A DNA stretch of 64,000 nt, from NCBI GenBank assembly GCA_002694885.1, contig NZNM01000072.1, positions 1 to 64,000 on the forward strand, read 5' to 3'. Shown piece by piece: positions 47,151 to 56,838 of this stretch. Position 1 is the first letter of the stretch; every line of letters begins with the position of its first letter. The notes beneath the pieces are model-generated. The model ran no database searches. It had not been told where the DNA came from and was given only the letters and a program-made list of their open reading frames with translations. This DNA comes from Opitutaceae bacterium (GTDB lineage: Bacteria; Verrucomicrobiota; Verrucomicrobiia; Opitutales; Opitutaceae). Position numbers and translations under genes: made by a program.

Positions 47151-48173
47151 GTGCAAGAGATTTGGCCGCAACTTAGAAATTGGGTCGCGAATGGCACTCG
47201 GTTTGCCACGGCCACGATCGTAGAAGCGTCTCGCCCGTCACCACGTGGGATCGGCTCGGTGCTGGCGGTCCGTTCGGATGGTGAAGCTTTCATCGGATCT
47301 GTGAGCGCAGGCTGCGTAGAAAGCGAAGTTATCGAGGCTGCAAAGACCTGTATGGAGGACGGTAAAACACGCTGGCTCAGCTTCGGTCCAGAAAGTGGAT
47401 TCCCTTGGGAAGTAGCCTTGTCATGCGGTGGGAAAATCGTAGTCAGGGTTGAGCCATTTGCGGGCCAGAGTGACAGTGAGGTTGGCAGCCAATTGGCTCA
47501 TAAGCTCGACGAAAGGGAGCGAGCGTTATTGTTGAGTTTTGAAGGGATCCACTGCCTGATTTCAGAGGATGGGAGCACTTATTCAAGTAAGGCGCTGCCC
47601 CATCCCTTGATAGAGAATGCCAAAGAGCACTTTCGTTCTGGAGGGGCGACGACAGAAATCGAGTGGGATAGTTCTAAAGCATTGTTTCGGGTCTTGGAGC
47701 GTCCTCGTAGGCTATTCGTAGTTGGGGCGGCGCACATAGCGATTCATTTGGTTGGATTCGCCCGGTCTTTGGGTTTTGAAACGGTCGTCATCGATCCGAG
47801 AGAGGCTTATGCCCGCCAAGATCGTTTTCCGGACCCGCCTCATGAGATCATCTGCCAATGGCCCGAGCAGGCCCTGAAAGACTTTAAAATTGTCTCGTCC
47901 GACGCTATCGCTGCTATGACTCATGACCCTAAGATCGATGATCAAGCGCTTTCCATTTTCCTGGGAAGTGAAGCTGGCTACATCGGAGCCCTAGGAAGCT
48001 TGAAGAGTCATGCCGCTCGTTTGAAACGGTTGGGGAAACTTGGTTTCGACCAAAAAAGCCTTTCGCGAATACGTGCCCCGATCGGTTTGGACATCAATAG
48101 CGAAACTCCGTCAGAAATCGCATTGAGCGTCATGTCGGAAGTCGTCCAGTGTTCCAACGCCGCTCGGAAGTGA
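47151..48173 (+). CDS. xdhC: XdhC/CoxI-family molybdenum-enzyme maturation protein
   Basis: A 340-residue protein. The N-terminal XdhC/CoxI domain has FATATIVEASRPSPRGIGS and GSVSAGCVESEV with the conserved Cys. The C-terminal Rossmann-like domain has LFVVGAAHIAIHLVGFA, VIDPREAYA and MTHDPKIDDQAL. XdhC delivers sulfurated Mo cofactor to xanthine dehydrogenase-type enzymes. No such enzyme is in the window. It overlaps the mocA-like gene by 25 bp, so they are one transcription unit. Start is GTG. Confidence 0.88.
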   Translation: MQEIWPQLRNWVANGTRFATATIVEASRPSPRGIGSVLAVRSDGEAFIGSVSAGCVESEVIEAAKTCMEDGKTRWLSFGPESGFPWEVALSCGGKIVVRVEPFAGQSDSEVGSQLAHKLDERERALLLSFEGIHCLISEDGSTYSSKALPHPLIENAKEHFRSGGATTEIEWDSSKALFRVLERPRRLFVVGAAHIAIHLVGFARSLGFETVVIDPREAYARQDRFPDPPHEIICQWPEQALKDFKIVSSDAIAAMTHDPKIDDQALSIFLGSEAGYIGALGSLKSHAARLKRLGKLGFDQKSLSRIRAPIGLDINSETPSEIALSVMSEVVQCSNAARK

Positions 48174-48754
48174 TAGAGGGAGTCCGATTAGCTACGATCA
48201 TCCTGGCTGCGGGCCTGTCAAAGCGGATGGGAAGGGTCAACAAATTGCTTATTCCGATCGATGGGCTTCCAATGATTCGCAGGGTGATGGATGCGGCCAT
48301 TGAAGCGGGTTCAACCGACATTTACGTGGTAACGGGATTCGAACGCGAACGCATCGAGTCATGCTTGACTGGATACGTTGTCAACTTTGTATACAATGAG
48401 TCCTTTCGTTCTGGGATGGGAACTTCCATAGCCGAAGGGATCAAAGCCATAGCCCGCCGAGGGTTTGAGGGAGCGATGATTCTCTTGGGCGATTTGCCCT
48501 ACTTGAAATCCGCTACTCTGAATACAGCCGCCTCCGCCTTTTCCGAAAACCTAGATCGAAAGATTATCGTTCCTGAATTTGACGGGAAGCCGGGCCACCC
48601 GGTCGTTTTTCCCGAGTCGCGTTTCGACGAGCTGGCGAGGCTATCTGGTGACCACGGAGCTAAGAAATTGATCGCCAACCACTGGTCCGATGTTCTTCGG
48701 ATTACTGTGGATGATCCAGGATCGATCCGGGATCTGGATACGCTTAGCGAGTAG
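48149..48754 (+). CDS. MocA-like molybdenum cofactor nucleotidyltransferase
   Basis: A 201-residue GT-A-type nucleotidyltransferase. LAAGLSKRMGRVNKLL is the NTP-binding loop (the 'LAaG.s.RMG..K' motif), GDLPYL the metal-binding Asp motif, and GKPGHPVVF a later conserved block. MocA adds CMP to molybdopterin for xanthine-dehydrogenase-type enzymes; GMP-adding MobA is less likely given the XdhC partner. GTG start at 48149 has GGAAG 8 bp upstream and lies inside xdhC. Confidence 0.83.
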   Translation: MFQRRSEVIEGVRLATIILAAGLSKRMGRVNKLLIPIDGLPMIRRVMDAAIEAGSTDIYVVTGFERERIESCLTGYVVNFVYNESFRSGMGTSIAEGIKAIARRGFEGAMILLGDLPYLKSATLNTAASAFSENLDRKIIVPEFDGKPGHPVVFPESRFDELARLSGDHGAKKLIANHWSDVLRITVDDPGSIRDLDTLSE

Positions 48755-48794
48755 ACTACTGGATCGTTTCAGGGTTTGAGGCGCTAGTCGCGTT

Positions 48795-50297
48795 CTAAGC
48801 CTCGATTTGAGGGCGCTTAGGATCCGGCCAGTCGATATGGAAAAATTTTCCTCGCTCTTGATCGACGCGCTCGTAAGTGTGGGCTCCGAAATAGTCGCGT
48901 TGCCCTTGCAGCAAGTTGGCGGGAAGCCGGTCGCTGCGGTAGCTGTCGTAGTAGGCTAGCGAAGACATGAATGTTGGTATCGCGATTCCGCTTTGTGCGG
49001 CTGCTGCGACGACCTTTCGCCAGTTCGCCTGGCAACGATCGATCTCTCCTTTGAAGTAGGGGTCGAGCAGTAGATTGGCCAGGTTGGCGTCTCGTTGGTA
49101 GGCCTCGTAGATTTTCTGCAAGAACGCTGCTCGGATAATGCAACCGCCACGGAAGATCATGGAGATAGCGCCGAAGTCCAGATTCCAGTCGTATTCCTTT
49201 TGGGCGGCTCGCATGAGTTGGAACCCTTGAGCATAGGAGCATATTTTGGAGCAGTAGAGAGCGTCATGAATGGCTTCGATGAAGGCCGCCTTGTCGCCAT
49301 CGAAGGCGTCGAACACAGGCTGGATGACATTAGAGGCTTCAACACGCTCCTCTTTTATGGCGCTTAGGAAACGGGCAAAAACGGCCTCTGCTATCGAAGG
49401 AGCGGGAATGCCCATGTCCAAGGCGTTCACCGAAGTCCATTTTCCCGTCCCTTTTTGTCCGGCGGTATCGAGGACGATATCGACGAACGGCTTGCCAGTG
49501 ACAGGATCGTCCTGTTGCAAAATATCCGCGGTGATTTCGATTAGAAACGAGTCGAGAACACCTTGGTTCCATTCGCTAAATACAGAGCTCATCTCCTTGG
49601 GGCTCATTCCCAAGAGCTTGCCCATGAGAGCGTAGGCTTCGCAAATCATCTGCATGTCGCCGTACTCGATCCCGTTGTGGATCATCTTCACGTAATGTCC
49701 GGCCCCGTTTTCGCCAATGTAGGTTGTGCAGGTGACGCCGCCACTTACGGGTTTGCCGGGCTCCGCACCCTCGATCGGCTTACCCGTCTCAGCATCGACT
49801 TTGGCCGCTATTGCTTCCCATATCGGCTTCAACTCTTCCCAAGCGGACTCTTTTCCCCCGGGCATCAGCGACGGACCGAACCGCGCGCCTTCTTCGCCTC
49901 CGGAAACTCCGGAACCGACGAAACGGAATCCCTTCTCATTCAAATCCTTTTCGCGTCGTATGGTATCGGTCCACAGGGCGTTGCCGCCATCGATAATGAT
50001 ATCGTCAGGATCGAGAAGCGGGAGGAGGCCATCGATTACGGCATCGGTCGCTTTACCAGCTTGAACGAGAATGATGATCTTTCTAGGGCGCTTTAGGGAT
50101 TGAACAAATTCTTCGACCGATTGCGCTCCAACGAGCCCGCCAGGAGTATCCGGGTTTTCCGATACGAAAGCGTCGGTCTTTGACGTCGTTCGATTGTAGA
50201 CCGAAATGCGGAAGCCGTGGTCGGCTATGTTCAAAGCGAGGTTTTGACCCATGACCGCGAGGCCGACGAGTCCGATATCCGATTGGGCTTCTGACAT
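48795..50297 (-). CDS. gnd: 6-phosphogluconate dehydrogenase, decarboxylating
   Basis: A 500-residue enzyme of the oxidative pentose phosphate pathway that makes ribulose 5-phosphate, CO2 and [22 protein letters not shown] is the NADP fold; [20 protein letters not shown] and the catalytic [16 protein letters not shown] are present, as is the C-terminal [13 protein letters not shown]. About 18 residues longer than E. coli Gnd because of an insert ([17 protein letters not shown]). It separates the two groups of molybdenum-cofactor genes. Confidence 0.95.
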   Translation of the reverse strand: MSEAQSDIGLVGLAVMGQNLALNIADHGFRISVYNRTTSKTDAFVSENPDTPGGLVGAQSVEEFVQSLKRPRKIIILVQAGKATDAVIDGLLPLLDPDDIIIDGGNALWTDTIRREKDLNEKGFRFVGSGVSGGEEGARFGPSLMPGGKESAWEELKPIWEAIAAKVDAETGKPIEGAEPGKPVSGGVTCTTYIGENGAGHYVKMIHNGIEYGDMQMICEAYALMGKLLGMSPKEMSSVFSEWNQGVLDSFLIEITADILQQDDPVTGKPFVDIVLDTAGQKGTGKWTSVNALDMGIPAPSIAEAVFARFLSAIKEERVEASNVIQPVFDAFDGDKAAFIEAIHDALYCSKICSYAQGFQLMRAAQKEYDWNLDFGAISMIFRGGCIIRAAFLQKIYEAYQRDANLANLLLDPYFKGEIDRCQANWRKVVAAAAQSGIAIPTFMSSLAYYDSYRSDRLPANLLQGQRDYFGAHTYERVDQERGKFFHIDWPDPKRPQIEA

Positions 50298-50466
50298 AAT
50301 AGAGATTCGATTGAAGGGCGGCCATCTAACGGAGACCCAATCGAGCCATCAAGCCTGAACACGGCGTTCCGCAAATTTACTCCGGAATTGGTAAAACGGC
50401 GTGCTTGGGGAACGCGATTCGACCGGCGGTCTTTGCGGCGTTTGATCCCTTGGTCCAGACGTCGGC

Positions 50467-50730
50467 TCAAACTTTGCCCGGAAGCCAAGGGGCGATTGCG
50501 TCTACAATAGGTGTGAGCATTTCGGGCTCATTCCGGTGGTAGACCCAGCTCATGCAGATAATAAAGCAGGTGGTGCCGATGATGGGATACATGACCAGCT
50601 TGGGCAATTTGCTCAATGTTTTGAAGACCGAGTACGCGAAGATCACCCCTATCACACCCAAGGCGTATGGTAGCCAGGGTTGATTGTATAAGGGTTGAAG
50701 CGATTCAAATAGCCGTTCCACGTAGAGCAT
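50467..50730 (-). CDS. small two-helix membrane protein
   Basis: An 87-residue protein with two probable membrane helices (YALGVIGVIFAYSVF and LVMYPIIGTTCFIICMSWVY). I do not recognise it. It lies between the gnd gene and the moaE gene on the same strand, 58 bp after moaE's stop would be crossed in transcription from moaE. Coding is supported by length and the hydrophobic pattern only. Confidence 0.5.
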   Translation of the reverse strand: MLYVERLFESLQPLYNQPWLPYALGVIGVIFAYSVFKTLSKLPKLVMYPIIGTTCFIICMSWVYHRNEPEMLTPIVDAIAPWLPGKV

Positions 50731-50788
50731 CTTGTTAGCGTTAGTTCTCCACGTCCCTTAACGGACTTTATTGGCAAAACTCAAATGC

Positions 50789-51226
50789 TTATTCCAGGTC
50801 GCCCTTAGCGCAGTTTACCCACTCGTCAGGCCCGTTCTCGTAGCTCTCCCGCTTCCAAATCGGAACGCGGTCCTTGATTTCATCGATTATGTACCGGCAA
50901 CTGTCGAAGGCGGCTCCGCGATGCGGGGAGCTGACGCCCACCCACACGGCTATATCGCCAATGTCGAGCGGGCCGACTCGGTGGATTGCCGCTGCTCCAG
51001 AAATTTCAAATCGGTCGAGCGCTTCTCCGATAATCCGATCCCCTTCCTTTTCCGCTAGCGCAGTATAGGCGGAGTATTCCAATGCGTTTACTGGCTTGCC
51101 ATCGTTGTGATTGCGTACCCAGCCCTCGAAGGACGCGTAGGCGCCGGCCACCTCGTTCTGCAGCTTCGAACGCAGTTCGTTGGGCTCGATGGCCGATTCG
51201 GAAATGAAAAAGCGATTCAGTTCCAT
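50789..51226 (-). CDS. moaE: molybdopterin synthase catalytic subunit MoaE
   Basis: A 145-residue protein. FEGWVRNHNDGKPVNALEYSAY, AIHRVGPLDIGDIAVWVGVSSPHRGAAF and DRVPIWKRE are the MoaE signature, with the catalytic Lys in IWKRE. It transfers sulfur from MoaD to make molybdopterin from cyclic pyranopterin. ATG at 51226 follows the moaD stop closely; a TTG at 51247 is possible. Expected partner MoaD is directly upstream. Confidence 0.92.
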   Translation of the reverse strand: MELNRFFISESAIEPNELRSKLQNEVAGAYASFEGWVRNHNDGKPVNALEYSAYTALAEKEGDRIIGEALDRFEISGAAAIHRVGPLDIGDIAVWVGVSSPHRGAAFDSCRYIIDEIKDRVPIWKRESYENGPDEWVNCAKGDLE

Positions 51227-51233
51227 GATGGCG

Positions 51234-51473
51234 TCAGCCTCCGGCAACTGGAGGGATGAAAACTACGGTGTCGGCTTCTTGAAGCGATTGGTCCCATTCC
51301 GCGAAGTCTTCATTGACCGCTACTTTGAGCGCGGATCGATCCAGGCTGAATCCGTGTTGGGCTTTCAATTCGTCATAAAGTGCTGCTGGGTTGCTCGCAG
51401 AAGTTTCCCAGAATTCCGAGCTGCAACCTCGTTGCTCCTTGAGCAGAGCATAGTATTCAATCGTCAACTTCAT
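51234..51473 (-). CDS. moaD: molybdopterin synthase sulfur carrier MoaD
   Basis: A 79-residue ubiquitin-fold protein ending in the Gly-Gly tail (PPVAGG) that is thiocarboxylated. It starts MKLTIEYYALLKEQRG, typical of MoaD. It forms the small subunit of molybdopterin synthase with MoaE, whose gene follows 7 bp later. Length is normal. Confidence 0.92.
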   Translation of the reverse strand: MKLTIEYYALLKEQRGCSSEFWETSASNPAALYDELKAQHGFSLDRSALKVAVNEDFAEWDQSLQEADTVVFIPPVAGG

Positions 51474-51501
51474 TGGTAAGTCATATTAAACCCCACCGTT
51501 G

Positions 51502-51975
51502 CTATGCCGCATAATCACTCTTTCCCCCTGTCTTTTCGACGAGCCGGATGTTTTCGATGGTGATGCCTTTGGTAATCGCCTTGCACATATCGTAAAGCGT
51601 TAAGGCAGCGCCACTGACTGCAGACAAGGCTTCCATTTCAACGCCAGTTTTTCCGTCAGTCACGACTTCGGATCGCACCAATACACGTTCATCGTCGACC
51701 GTGTCGATTTGCAAATGGCATTTTGTCAATGGGAGTGGATGGCACAAAGGAATCAGGTCGGAGGTTTTCTTGGCTGCCTGTATCCCGGCCAGAATGGCGG
51801 TATGAAAGACAGGCCCCTTTTTCCCCTGGATATCTTTGCCATCGAATTGGGACATAACAGCTTTGGTCAGATTGACGATAGCTTCCGCTTTCGCTGTCCG
51901 TCTGGTGACCGCTTTGTCCCCGACGTCCACCATGAGCGGCTGATCCTTGTCGTCCAGATGAGATAGTTTAGTCAT
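51502..51975 (-). CDS. moaC: cyclic pyranopterin monophosphate synthase MoaC
   Basis: A 157-residue enzyme of the second part of precursor Z formation. MVDVGDKAVTRRTA, LIPLCHPLPLTKC, EVVTDGKTGVEMEALSAVSGAALTLYDMCKA are the family motifs, including the catalytic Lys/His region. MoaA, which acts before it, is not in the window. The gene lies between moeA and moaD on the same strand, with short gaps (about 50 and 28 bp). Confidence 0.94.
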   Translation of the reverse strand: MTKLSHLDDKDQPLMVDVGDKAVTRRTAKAEAIVNLTKAVMSQFDGKDIQGKKGPVFHTAILAGIQAAKKTSDLIPLCHPLPLTKCHLQIDTVDDERVLVRSEVVTDGKTGVEMEALSAVSGAALTLYDMCKAITKGITIENIRLVEKTGGKSDYAA

Positions 51976-52026
51976 AGTAGAACCCTTGAATGAGTGTGAG
52001 AAGTATTCTGCAGCTCGCTTTGCCGA

Positions 52027-53241
52027 TTAGACGCTCCAGGGATAGAAAGGAAACGGTACGCCTTTTTCAAACTCAGTTTGGCTAGAGGGAAGCTCCAAGA
52101 AGCCGTCGGTGCTAGCAACTGAGATGAAATCGCTCGAGGTGTTGAAAGGCAAGGGAGTTGCCCAAGGGCGAGCGTCCTCATCGATCTGGAGCTTGGCGGG
52201 CAGAAACAAGGTAAGGGGAGGAGGGAACCGGAAGGGCTCGCCGAGCAAAGCCTTTGGAGTTGGCGTAGAGTTTAAGCCGGAACTCAGATTCAATGCAGGA
52301 AGGGCGTAGCGATGGAGGCAAGTAAAGCAGGAGACGGGATTACCTGGCAAAGCGAATACGTTTGGACGATGCTGAGCGGTATCGAGTGTTCCAAACCACA
52401 GAGGTTTGCCGGGTCGTTGGCTGACCCACTGAAAGGATTTCCGTACACCGGCGCGTTCCAGAGCGTCAGGCAGGTAATCTTTTTTGCCTTTGGAAACCCC
52501 GCCGGCCAAGATGAGGATATCATATTGAGAGAGCGCTTCGCTAACGAACGATTCGGTCTCTTTCAAGTCGTCGACCAGGTGATGCCTCTCGACATTTTGG
52601 TAGCCAGCGGTCCGAAGGGCTATCGAAAGGGACAAGTCGTTCGATCGGCGAATTTGGTGAGGTAGCGGGGCAGATGCGATGTCCACTAGTTCGTCACCCG
52701 TAGTAACAATAAGGATACGCGGATCTTTGGCGACGAGCAGCTTGGATTTGCCAATGGAGGCGGCGATAGCGATTTCCTTGGCCGTCATGCGTCGCCCGGC
52801 CTTGAGGAGTTCTTGCTTCGAATGAGCATCGGATCCTTGCGGATGTATGCCAATGCCGGGTTTTACGATAACGTCGTCATTCAGCCGGACGACGTTTCCG
52901 TCTACGTTAGTGTCCTCTACCTTTATGACGCAATCCGCTCCGTCGGGAACGGGGGCGCCTGTCATAATTTCGATGCAGTCGCCTGGATTCCGAAGCTCGA
53001 GTTTTGGCTCTCCTGCGAAGCCGACACCTACGATGGAAAACGCGCCGGTTCCGCTGGAAGCGTCCGTCGAGGCGATGGCGAATCCATCGAAAGTGGAACG
53101 ATTAAAGGGCGGCAGATCCCGGTCAGCCAGTAGCGGCTCGGCCAATACGCGATTCAAGCAGGACTCGATCGAAACCGTTTCCCGCGCCATTGGCGTCACA
53201 TTTTCCTGTATTAGCGTCTGAGCTTCTTCGACAGTAATCAC
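52027..53241 (-). CDS. moeA: molybdopterin molybdenumtransferase MoeA
   Basis: About 404 residues. DLPPFNRSTFDGFA, GDCIEIMTGAPVPDGADCV, GDELV, GGVSKGKKDYL and ALPGNPVSCF are MoeA motifs. It inserts molybdate into adenylated molybdopterin. The frame stays open to 53364, but residues upstream of 53241 look like read-through toward the repeat; I place the start at the GTG at 53241 (VITVEEAQTLI), with TTG 53247 possible. First gene of the moeA-moaC-moaD-moaE run. Confidence 0.88.
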   Translation of the reverse strand: MITVEEAQTLIQENVTPMARETVSIESCLNRVLAEPLLADRDLPPFNRSTFDGFAIASTDASSGTGAFSIVGVGFAGEPKLELRNPGDCIEIMTGAPVPDGADCVIKVEDTNVDGNVVRLNDDVIVKPGIGIHPQGSDAHSKQELLKAGRRMTAKEIAIAASIGKSKLLVAKDPRILIVTTGDELVDIASAPLPHQIRRSNDLSLSIALRTAGYQNVERHHLVDDLKETESFVSEALSQYDILILAGGVSKGKKDYLPDALERAGVRKSFQWVSQRPGKPLWFGTLDTAQHRPNVFALPGNPVSCFTCLHRYALPALNLSSGLNSTPTPKALLGEPFRFPPPLTLFLPAKLQIDEDARPWATPLPFNTSSDFISVASTDGFLELPSSQTEFEKGVPFPFYPWSV

Positions 53242-53385
53242 GCGCAAGTGATTGAGAATCCCGACCGGCTTGGCAAGGCCTGGATGTCGGAACGATCTCA
53301 GCAGCCAAAAAAGTTCCCGCGTCGCGCCGTTCTTGGGAGCGCGCATTGGCGTCAACAAGAACAAAAAAACGCCGACAGTTTTGTT

Positions 53386-53458
53386 TAGGAAGCTCGCTTG
53401 CGAGCGATTGTTTCGCTGGAATGGCTTCTCGTTGATTCGCTCGCAAGCGAGCTTCCTA
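53386..53458. repeat. REP-like inverted repeat pair
   Basis: Two perfect 22-base inverted arms, 53386-53407 and 53437-53458, flank a 29-base spacer. Each arm contains the internal palindrome GCTCGCTTGCGAGC. This layout, two oppositely facing GC-rich palindromes a few tens of bases apart, is that of REP/BIME elements, which are spread by RAYT transposases. It sits between divergent moeA and holA. No RAYT gene is in the window. Confidence 0.85.
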
Positions 53459-53600
53459 CAATGGTCACGATTCTATCAGTCGCCACCAACGCCCGAAATG
53501 CGGAATCAGCCCTACGATTCGGTTTTTCAAGCGACTTCCAGGACACTCATTCATGAAAAGCCTTTTCAAAGCGAGGCTCAGTCGCAATCTTCCTGGATCC

Positions 53601-54707
53601 ATGGCCGACCCGAGCTTCACATACGTTTCCGGACCAGATGACTTTCTGGCCAACCGAGCAGCGACCAAGCTTTGGAAGTCGATGAGCTCGGAAGTTGACG
53701 ACGAGTTCTCAATCGAGGTGATCGACGGAAATGCGCTCAAAGTCGAAGATGTGGAAACCCTTGTGAGCCGGCTCCGAGACGCGACGCAGACGCTGGGGCT
53801 GTTTGGCGGCCGCCGCGTTGTTTGGCTAAAAGGCTGCACGTTTTTGGCTGACAACAAAACGGGACGAGCTGAAGGCACGCAAACGGCTTGCCAGGACCTG
53901 CAAGAAATCCTGGAGGTGATTCGACCCGAGGACGTTGGCGTCTTGATTTCCGCCTCGCCGGTCGATCGTCGAAAGCGTTTTCCGAAATGGCTGGAAAAGC
54001 ATGGCGAGTACGTTGCCTCGGGAGGAGTGGATTCGAAAGGCAATGGCGCGGAGGCATTGGCAGCGATTTTGGAGGAGGAGTGCTCGTCCATGGGAGTCGA
54101 GATCGGTTCGCACTCTGCAGAGGCCCTGACCAGCAAAGTTAACGGCAACTCGCGACTCCTGATCGAAGAGGTCAGAAAACTGGCGACTTATTTAGGACCT
54201 GAAGGAGGAGAGATTACGCTAGAGCTTATCGAGGAGCTCGTACCGAACTTTGGCGAAGGCGACTTTTTCGAAACCACCGAAGCGTTTTTCTCCCGCAACT
54301 TGGAGTGGACACTGCAGGCGCTTCGCAGGCATTTTTTTGCTGGTAATGACGCCCGGCCGGTAATCGCGTCACTGCAGAACCGCAATAGACTGCTCATACA
54401 GCTTAAATCTTTGGTTGACGGGGGTGAGATTCAAGTTGTTGGCCGAGGGATTGCCAAGCCGGGTTTCGAGCGAGCTGCTGACAAATATCAAGACCGCTAC
54501 GCTGGGCTTTCCGATAAGAGCAACTACAACGTTTTCACACAAAACCTCTGGTACATGGGTAAGTTGCTGGGAGCTCGAAAAATGCCTTCGCTGAAGCGGT
54601 TGATCGACCACCAAGGCGAGTTCATCCGGGTATTCGAGGAGATCATAGAGAGACCTGGAGAGCAGGAAGAAGCCCTGCGCAATCTAGCCATCCGTTGCCT
54701 CGCATAG
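53601..54707 (+). CDS. holA: DNA polymerase III delta subunit
   Basis: A 368-residue clamp-loader subunit. It opens with FTYVSGPDDFLANRA, the usual start of HolA after Met; RRVVWLKGC and later LIEEVRKLATYLGPEGGEIT and ARPVIASLQNRNRLLIQLKSL mark the three-domain delta fold. It opens the beta clamp at the replication fork. ATG at 53601 is preferred to ATG 53553, whose extra 16 residues are not family-like. Divergent from moeA. Confidence 0.85.
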   Translation: MADPSFTYVSGPDDFLANRAATKLWKSMSSEVDDEFSIEVIDGNALKVEDVETLVSRLRDATQTLGLFGGRRVVWLKGCTFLADNKTGRAEGTQTACQDLQEILEVIRPEDVGVLISASPVDRRKRFPKWLEKHGEYVASGGVDSKGNGAEALAAILEEECSSMGVEIGSHSAEALTSKVNGNSRLLIEEVRKLATYLGPEGGEITLELIEELVPNFGEGDFFETTEAFFSRNLEWTLQALRRHFFAGNDARPVIASLQNRNRLLIQLKSLVDGGEIQVVGRGIAKPGFERAADKYQDRYAGLSDKSNYNVFTQNLWYMGKLLGARKMPSLKRLIDHQGEFIRVFEEIIERPGEQEEALRNLAIRCLA

Positions 54708-54794
54708 AAGTCTAGCTAGACTCAATTTCGAATCGCAGGAATTCAGGTTTAAGGTTGCCCCCGGACTGTTTCGTTCCTTTCACTCCCGAACCTC

Positions 54795-55976
54795 ATGCGA
54801 ATCTGCCTGTTCACAGATAGCTTCTTGCCCTACATCTCAGGAGTCAGCTCGGCGGTATTCAACCAGGCGAATGAGTTGGCAGCCCGAGGCCACGAAGTCA
54901 CTATATTCCATCCGCGACCGAAGCGTGAAGATAGGTTGGATCAGGTGGCGGGCTTGAATCCCGAAATTAAGCTCTTTGCCCTGCCGCTATCGGTGCCTAC
55001 ACCGAACATACCGAAGCTTCGCTTCTCTGTGCCGCTTTTCCTTTTCACCTACAGGAGATTGCATATCGCTTCCCCGGATCTCATCCACGTGCATACCGAG
55101 TTCGGCTGCGGGTTGGAGGGCATGCTCCTAGGTCGTTGGAAGCGAGTGCCGGTCATCGGAACCTTCCACACCTTTTTCGCGGAGCCAGAATATTTGAAGC
55201 AGTTCCACATTCCTAACTTCGCATTCACGCGCAAGGCGATGTGGAAGTACTCGGTGACCTTTTTCAACCGATGCAGTCATATAGTCAGCCCATCTAAATC
55301 GGTTAGGGAAAATCTAGTGCAACGGGGACTCTCGACGAGCACGACATTGCTTTCCAATGGCATCGAGCGAATCGACTTTCGCCCGGAAGCGGAGATCCGT
55401 GAATTTCGACAGTCGCTTGGCATCGACGATTTCGCCTTCATCTATGTGGGCAGAATTTCGCCGGAGAAATCCCTGGAAATCCTCATCGGAGCGTTTGCCC
55501 AAGTTTTACGGGTGAATCCGAAGGCTAAACTGGTAATTGTCGGAGCAGGCCCATCGGATCCGGATATAGACAAGCAGTTGGCCAGTTTAGGGATCGAGAA
55601 TTCTGTAGTGCGCGTTGGCCGGATTGAACGAGATATTCTCATGAAAGAGAATTACCCGCTTTTGGGCGACGTATTCGTTACCGCTAGCAAGACCGAGAAC
55701 CAGCCGGTGAGCCTCCTTGAGGCGATGGCCTTCGGGCTGCCCATGATCGGTCCGCGAGCAAAAGGGATTCCCGAGCTCGTCGCTCATGGTGAGGATGGAC
55801 TGATATTCGATCCAGATGATGAATACGCCATGGCCAATGCTATGGTCAGGCTGATGAAAGACGATTCCTTGCGATCGGAAATGAGCGCGGCCGCAAAACG
55901 GAATGCCAACGAGCATCGTATCGACAAAGTCGGCGACAAATTGGAGTCGATCTATCTTGAGGCGATAGAAGAATAG
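54795..55976 (+). CDS. GT4-family glycosyltransferase
   Basis: A 393-residue retaining glycosyltransferase of GT-B fold. FTDSFLPYISGVSSAV and HVHTEFGCGLEG are the N-terminal acceptor side; VGRISPEKSLEIL, VIVGAGP and the E-x7-E motif in TENQPVSLLEAMAFGLP mark the nucleotide-sugar side. Its closest resemblance is to the diacylglycerol glucosyl/mannosyltransferases (PimB-like), so it may make a glycolipid at the inner membrane. Convergent with the sulfotransferase, 2 bp between stops. Confidence 0.87.
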   Translation: MRICLFTDSFLPYISGVSSAVFNQANELAARGHEVTIFHPRPKREDRLDQVAGLNPEIKLFALPLSVPTPNIPKLRFSVPLFLFTYRRLHIASPDLIHVHTEFGCGLEGMLLGRWKRVPVIGTFHTFFAEPEYLKQFHIPNFAFTRKAMWKYSVTFFNRCSHIVSPSKSVRENLVQRGLSTSTTLLSNGIERIDFRPEAEIREFRQSLGIDDFAFIYVGRISPEKSLEILIGAFAQVLRVNPKAKLVIVGAGPSDPDIDKQLASLGIENSVVRVGRIERDILMKENYPLLGDVFVTASKTENQPVSLLEAMAFGLPMIGPRAKGIPELVAHGEDGLIFDPDDEYAMANAMVRLMKDDSLRSEMSAAAKRNANEHRIDKVGDKLESIYLEAIEE

Positions 55977-55978
55977 CG

Positions 55979-56695
55979 TCAATCGTACCCAAGTTGTTTC
56001 CGCGCCTGTTTTACGCTGGGCAAGTTTCGGACCCTATCTAGAATATCAAGGCTGCTTTGAGGGATGCGAGGCGCCTGGACCTTAAGAGACTTGATTTTAT
56101 CGCCTCCGTCGTCGGTTCCCCATTTCCAATCGTAGCCGCTCGGGGGAGGGTAGGAGTCGGTTCCCTCGCTCCGTTCCGAACCCAGGAATCTAAACAGCTT
56201 GCCGGTCCATTCGATAGGGTCGCTCACAAGATCTTCGTATCGTATCCAAAAATTGGAAATGCCGTCGTCTGGAAAACGCTGGAGTAGATTTAGGTAGACA
56301 TCGGCCCAGTAGCGGTTGGCCAGCCAGTTATCCGCCCGTTTCGGTATCAACGTTTCCGCTTTTCGAAAGGCCATTTTCCGAAGCGACGCTGTAGTGGTAT
56401 GGACGTCTCGGGCAAGAATGACGCGCTTGTGGTCGGCTACATTGGGAAGCCGAGGATAGGAATCGATCTCGTTAAACCAAGCGGGCCGTTTCAAAACGAT
56501 GATTCTCTCCTCGCTCAAGTTAGAGACTTCCTCTTCGGCGTTGTCAGATTGAAACTTCTGGAAGTTGGTCTCGGGAAGGCTGCTGATATCCGGGGCAGCT
56601 GACATGAGTGCTTTGAGCAATGTGGAACCGGATCGCATCACACTTAGCTCGAGGGCGATGGTCTTCTTAGCGATTGCTTCGGACGGATGGGTCAT
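55979..56695 (-). CDS. sulfotransferase-family protein
   Basis: A 238-residue P-loop sulfotransferase. LSVMRSGSTLLKALM near residue 17 is the 5'-PSB (PAPS-binding) loop, and VILARDVHTTTAS with IRYEDLVSDP resemble the 3'-phosphate-binding region. The acceptor is unknown, perhaps a glycan or lipid since it faces a glycosyltransferase. The product is a little shorter than many homologues (250-300), but the frame is intact. Confidence 0.8.
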   Translation of the reverse strand: MTHPSEAIAKKTIALELSVMRSGSTLLKALMSAAPDISSLPETNFQKFQSDNAEEEVSNLSEERIIVLKRPAWFNEIDSYPRLPNVADHKRVILARDVHTTTASLRKMAFRKAETLIPKRADNWLANRYWADVYLNLLQRFPDDGISNFWIRYEDLVSDPIEWTGKLFRFLGSERSEGTDSYPPPSGYDWKWGTDDGGDKIKSLKVQAPRIPQSSLDILDRVRNLPSVKQARKQLGYD

Positions 56696-56838
56696 AGCCG
56701 AGCCGCATGCAAGCCCGGCAATTGCGGAGCCACAACTAGAAAATTCGACGAGTCGAACCTTGCCTTGAACCCTTGGCGAATCGAGTAGGTGGAAAATGCT
56801 TTAAATTCTCTCCTTCGAGCACAGGGTCATATTCGCCT

